A stretch of 64,000 nucleotides of DNA from contig LUOO01000002.1 in assembly GCA_001626765.1 (NCBI GenBank), forward strand, positions 1 through 64,000, written 5' to 3'. This DNA is from Maritimibacter sp. REDSEA-S28_B5 (GTDB lineage: Bacteria > Pseudomonadota > Alphaproteobacteria > Rhodobacterales > Rhodobacteraceae). Positions 60,828 to 64,000 of the stretch are shown here, in pieces (the first letter of the stretch is position 1; the number at the start of each line of letters is the position of its first letter). The position numbers were made by a program, and so were the translations under genes. The notes below the pieces were generated by a model. That model made no database searches. It was not told the origin of the DNA and was given only the letters and a program-made list of their open reading frames with translations.

Positions 60828-61800
60828 CGCTGCCCGTCGCGTCAAGCCCCAAGCCGGCCGGATCAAGCTCGTAATGCGCACCGCAGAACTGGCAATCCGC
60901 CGTCACGATCCCCTCGTCGGTGGTCATATAGGCGATGTCCTTGCGCGAATAGATAGACAGGCTTTCGCGCACCCGGTCCTCGGAACAAGTGCAGCCGAAC
61001 ATGACCGGCTGAGCGTCGTAGACCCGCGGCTGTTCCTCGTGAAACAGGCGCACGAGCAGTTCCGTGGGCTGCACGGCGGGACCGATGACCTCGTCCACCG
61101 TGACGCTGTCCAGAAGGATATTCGCCCGGCTCCAGTTCTCGCGCTCGTCTTCATCCGGCAGAATATCGGCCGCTTCGAGCAACCCGCCCTCGCCCGATCC
61201 ACCTTCGCCGCTGGCAAAGGGCGAGGCTTTCGGCATGTGCTGGAGCATCACGCCGCCCGCGCGCCAGTGATCCGCCGCCTTGGCGAAGGACAAGGTAAAG
61301 CGGGTCGGCAATTGCTCGGACTGGGCGAAATAGGTCTGCGCGCAATCCGACAGGCTGCTGCCCGCGATGGGCGTCAGGCCGGAATAGGGCACTGTGCCCT
61401 GCCCCTGGTCGATCAGGATCGCAAAGTAGCCGCGCCCGATCTGGTCGAAACCGCGCCCGTTCGGATCGAGACGATCCTCGTCATAGCTCGCATAGGCGCG
61501 GATCTGCGCCGGCTCGCCGTCCGACTTGGGTGCGTAGTAATCCGTTGCGATCAGCCGGGCAGGCCCGTCGCCGCGCACCTGAAGCGACAGCTTCCAGCGC
61601 AGCTTGATGGTCTGGCCGATCATCGCGGTCAGAAGCGCCGCCTCGGCCACCAGTTCCTCGATGGCCGGCGGATAGTCGTGTTGCGCCAGAACGCGGTCGA
61701 GCGTGCCGTCCAGACGCGCGACGCGGCCCCGGATATCGGAGGCATCGAGCTGAAACGGCAGGACGGTATCGTCCCAAGCGATTTGGGATCCAAGGCTCAT
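60820..61800 (-). CDS. hslO: Hsp33 redox-regulated chaperone
   Basis: A 326-residue holdase. The N-terminal domain has DDTVLPFQLDASDIRGRVAR and LPTRFTLSF, and the C-terminal zinc center uses four cysteines in CTCSED and CQFC, which form disulfides under oxidative stress and switch the chaperone on. ATG 61800 is the family start. It is the first gene of the minus-strand run with NUDIX, cca and RNA methyltransferase. Confidence 0.93.
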   Translation of the reverse strand: MSLGSQIAWDDTVLPFQLDASDIRGRVARLDGTLDRVLAQHDYPPAIEELVAEAALLTAMIGQTIKLRWKLSLQVRGDGPARLIATDYYAPKSDGEPAQIRAYASYDEDRLDPNGRGFDQIGRGYFAILIDQGQGTVPYSGLTPIAGSSLSDCAQTYFAQSEQLPTRFTLSFAKAADHWRAGGVMLQHMPKASPFASGEGGSGEGGLLEAADILPDEDERENWSRANILLDSVTVDEVIGPAVQPTELLVRLFHEEQPRVYDAQPVMFGCTCSEDRVRESLSIYSRKDIAYMTTDEGIVTADCQFCGAHYELDPAGLGLDATGSDD

Positions 61801-61874
61801 GATCGGTTTTCCTCGGTGTTTCTGCGTGGCATATCCTGTTCCCAGATAGGGAGCAACCTGACGGGGAACCAGTG

Positions 61875-62315
61875 ATGCGGCGGTTTGGAGAAGCACGGGT
61901 AGCGGGCCAGACCTATCGCCGAAGGCCGGGGGCATACGTCATCTTGCCCCTTGGGGACAAGGTCCTTCTCACACATCAGCGTGAACCGCAGCGCGAATTT
62001 CAGCTACCAGGCGGCGGCATCGACCCCGGCGAAACGGCCATTCAGGCGCTGCACCGCGAGGTGTTCGAGGAAACCGGCTGGCGGATCGGCCCGCCCCGCA
62101 AGCTCGGGGTATACCGACGCTTTGCCTATATGCCGGAATACGATCTCTGGGCGGAAAAGGTCTGCCACGTCTATGTCGCCCGACCGGTCCGCCCCCATGG
62201 CGCGCCGTCCGAGCCGGGCCATTCGGCGCATCTGGTGAACGCAGAGCTGGCGATCGGCCTCGTCGGGTCCGAGGGGGACGCCGCTTTCCTCGCCCGCTGT
62301 CTGGCGTCAGCCTAG
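61875..62315 (+). CDS. NUDIX hydrolase
   Basis: A 146-residue NUDIX protein. QLPGGGIDPGETAIQALHRE with VFEETGW is the NUDIX box. The substrate could be a dinucleoside polyphosphate, nucleotide sugar or RNA cap; it differs from the CoA-type member at 60234. I choose ATG 61875; a GTG three bases earlier is in the same frame. It is divergent from hslO and convergent with the phosphatase gene by four bases. Confidence 0.85.
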   Translation: MRRFGEARVAGQTYRRRPGAYVILPLGDKVLLTHQREPQREFQLPGGGIDPGETAIQALHREVFEETGWRIGPPRKLGVYRRFAYMPEYDLWAEKVCHVYVARPVRPHGAPSEPGHSAHLVNAELAIGLVGSEGDAAFLARCLASA

Positions 62316-63637
62316 CGGGTCTCGACCGCGTCGGCGGTGCCCCTGAAGTCAATGAGCGCACAGGACAGGTCATCCGGCAGATCACGCCCCCCGGCGAAAT
62401 CGTCCATGTCCCATGTCAGCGCCTCGAAGAACGCGGTTGGGGGCAGATGGGCGTTCTTCATCAGAAGCTTTGCGAACCCCCGTTCCTCCAGTTCGTCGCC
62501 CGCGGAATCGTGACATTCGGTAAACCCGTCGGAATAGAGCACGAGCCGATCCCCTGGTGCGAGCGTCACGGACCACCTGTCGTATTCCGCATCGGTGATC
62601 AGCCCAATGGGCAGCCCGCCCTTGCCGAAATAGCGCACCTGCCCGTTCCTGCGGATCACCGCGGGATGGGGGTGACCACATTGAGTGATGTCCACCTGCC
62701 CGGTCGCCAGGTCGATGAACGCGAGGTTCATCGTGAAATAGAGGTCCGATTTGACCTCGGACAGCATGAGTTTGTTCAGCCGCGCCGCGACCTCCTCCGG
62801 TGCGAGCGCCCGGACTCCGCCCGTCTCGTCGGACACCAGCGCCACGCTTTGTGCCGCCGTGCCGGGGGACAGGTAGCCCGCCAGTCGTGCCGTGAGCAGC
62901 GCCGACGCGACGCCATGCCCCGACACGTCGATGGCGTAGACCCCGACACGCCCCTCGCCCGACTCGAACATGCCGACGAGATCGCCGCCAACATGCCCGG
63001 CAGGCTTCAGCATGAGCGACACCTGCGCTGCGCCAAAGTCGCGAAACCGGTCGCGCACCAGCGCCTGCTGCATCTTGCGCGCCTCGATCAGGTCGCGGTC
63101 GAGGGAATCGTAGAGCGACGAGATCTCTTCCAGCGTCGCCGTGATCAACCGGTTCTTTTCGTTCAGCTCCCGCTCCATCCTGAGGATGCGATCCCCGGCG
63201 GCGATACGGGCACGCAGTTCCTCGCCATTGATGGGTTTGGACAGGAAATCGTCCGCCCCCACGTCCAGACCCTGCGCCACCGCGCCCTTTTCGCTTTTGG
63301 ACGTGAGGAGCATGAAGTAACCATATCGGTCGCGCGGCAGTTGACGAAACGCACGGCACAGTTCGAGCCCGTCCATCCCCGGCATCATCCAGTCGGACAA
63401 CACCATGTCGACGTCCGTGCGCGCAGCGATGGCAAGCGCCTCTTTCCCCCCGTCCGCCTCGATCACGTCGTAGCCGAGCTTGGTCAGCGTGGCGACGGTC
63501 AGCCGCCGTTGCGCACGGCTGTCGTCCACGACCAGAACGGTTCTGATCGCGGATGCCGTCGTGACGGTCCGCGGCACGGGTTCGATTGGCTTCAGCGTCG
63601 GCAATTCCGCCCCCCTGATGGCGATGGTTCCGCTCAA
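62312..63637 (-). CDS. Response regulator fused to PP2C-type phosphatase (SpoIIE-like)
   Basis: A 441-residue protein. The receiver (about residues 32-150) has TVLVVDDSRAQRR, MVLSDWMMPGMDG with the phospho-aspartate, and LLTSKSEKGAV. A coiled linker (MERELNEKNRLI) leads to a PP2C/SpoIIE phosphatase with VGGDLVGMF, YAIDVSGHGVASALLTARLAG, DITQCGHPHPAV and VLYSDGFTE. Such proteins dephosphorylate anti-sigma-factor antagonists in partner-switch stress circuits. The start is probably a TTG at 63637. It faces away from an Hpt gene with a CtrA-type site between. Confidence 0.87.
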   Translation of the reverse strand: MSGTIAIRGAELPTLKPIEPVPRTVTTASAIRTVLVVDDSRAQRRLTVATLTKLGYDVIEADGGKEALAIAARTDVDMVLSDWMMPGMDGLELCRAFRQLPRDRYGYFMLLTSKSEKGAVAQGLDVGADDFLSKPINGEELRARIAAGDRILRMERELNEKNRLITATLEEISSLYDSLDRDLIEARKMQQALVRDRFRDFGAAQVSLMLKPAGHVGGDLVGMFESGEGRVGVYAIDVSGHGVASALLTARLAGYLSPGTAAQSVALVSDETGGVRALAPEEVAARLNKLMLSEVKSDLYFTMNLAFIDLATGQVDITQCGHPHPAVIRRNGQVRYFGKGGLPIGLITDAEYDRWSVTLAPGDRLVLYSDGFTECHDSAGDELEERGFAKLLMKNAHLPPTAFFEALTWDMDDFAGGRDLPDDLSCALIDFRGTADAVETR

Positions 63638-63662
63638 TCGCCTGTTGCTACCGCCGCCGCGC

Positions 63663-63677
63663 TTAAAGGCGCCTTAA
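63663..63677. promoter_or_regulatory. CtrA-type binding site (TTAA-N7-TTAA) between the phosphatase and Hpt genes
   Basis: TTAA-AGGCGCC-TTAA, an exact match to the CtrA consensus. It lies 26 bases before the phosphatase start and 85 before the Hpt start, so it may control one or both. Another full match is at 44909. Confidence 0.65.
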
Positions 63678-63761
63678 CGCTAAAAATGTTCCTTTCTTGG
63701 TCGGAGCCGTCAGCAGGGCGTAAACCCGAGCAGGACACACTGAACCGGAAAGGAGAGCGCC

Positions 63762-64000
63762 ATGATCGACTGGGACCGTGTTGCCGAACTGCGCGGCGAA
63801 ATCGGCGAAGACGACTTTGCCGAGGTGATCGGGATGTTTCTGGACGAGGTCGAGGACAAGATCCGCGCGCTTCGATCAAACCCCGACCCTGCGACGATCG
63901 AGGGCGACATGCACTTCATCAAATCCTCCGCGCTCAACATCGGCTTCGCCGACCTTGCCCGTGTCTGCTACGCTGGCGAACGTGCAGCCGCTGCCGGACA
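63762..64000 (+). CDS. Hpt (histidine phosphotransfer) domain protein, N-terminal part
   Basis: The first 79 residues are present; the gene runs off the right edge. AAAGGAGAG precedes the ATG at 63762. The helical protein begins MIDWDRVAELRGEIGEDDFA and then EVIGMFLDEVEDKI and contains HFIKSSALNIG, which is the Hpt H-x-x-K-x-S-x-x-x-G motif with the phospho-histidine. It probably carries phosphate to or from the fused receiver/phosphatase encoded divergently. The full size cannot be seen. Confidence 0.85.
   Translation, partial: MIDWDRVAELRGEIGEDDFAEVIGMFLDEVEDKIRALRSNPDPATIEGDMHFIKSSALNIGFADLARVCYAGERAAAAG

Overview
The window looks like a chromosomal segment of a Rhodobacterales (Roseobacter-group) alphaproteobacterium. 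Base composition is GC-rich. Several gene neighbourhoods are, from what I know, typical of that order: histone-deacetylase/xseB/ispA/dxs; hemD next to a Mic60-like gene and hemY; the RegB/SenC/RegA redox system; tsaE, a sugar kinase, a nucleotidyltransferase, addB, addA and trxA; two CtrA-type sites (TTAA-N7-TTAA); and a tight cluster of GANTC sites. There is no phage module, insertion sequence or CRISPR array.

Region 1 (1-6.5 kb) is accessory and catabolic. It holds a TRAP-type solute-binding protein (cut by the left edge), an AHL-lactonase-like metallo-hydrolase, a serine hydrolase of the beta-lactamase/esterase class, two short-chain dehydrogenases, a carboxymuconolactone-decarboxylase-family protein, a cytochrome P450 and an FCD-type GntR regulator. 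The same operator, TTGT-N3-ACAA, lies in the three intergenic promoter regions of this cluster, so it reads as one regulon for uptake and breakdown of an unidentified carboxylate, ester or lactone. It ends at a 400-base gap beside tRNA-Lys, a plausible island boundary.

Region 2 (7-26.6 kb) is mainly housekeeping: dapF, mtaB, isoprenoid precursor genes (ispA, dxs), xseB, an ABC-F ATPase, adenine deaminase coupled to AMP nucleosidase, HU, several small enzymes and regulators, a CcdA/thioredoxin pair and tRNA-Thr. Region 3 (26.7-38.2 kb) carries hemY/mic60/hemD on the minus strand, divergent tsaD/gpsA/YciI/EVE genes, small envelope or stress proteins, and ahcY. Region 4 (38.3-44.9 kb) holds a methyltransferase, an HD phosphohydrolase, an overlooked pair of tiny basic proteins divergent from a LysR regulator, and the regA, senC and regB redox regulators with a sulfotransferase gene between regA and senC. 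Region 5 (45-64 kb) runs from a CtrA-marked PAS gene through tsaE, the AmgK-like kinase, the MurU-like nucleotidyltransferase, addB, addA and trxA, then envelope genes (two L,D-transpeptidases and a CAP lipoprotein), RNA-modification and NUDIX genes, Hsp33, and a divergent response-regulator/phosphatase and Hpt pair sharing a CtrA site.

Three conserved genes have damaged reading frames: hemD lacks a usual start codon in its conserved frame, the AmgK-like kinase is frameshifted near its N terminus, and addB is interrupted in the middle. These are either real lesions or sequence errors, and raw reads would decide. The best candidates for something new are the operator-linked catabolic regulon (1-6.5 kb), the tiny-gene pair at 39.7-40.0 kb, the GANTC-dense palindrome at 9.94-9.97 kb, and the two paralogous tiny secreted proteins at 15.2 and 55.4 kb.
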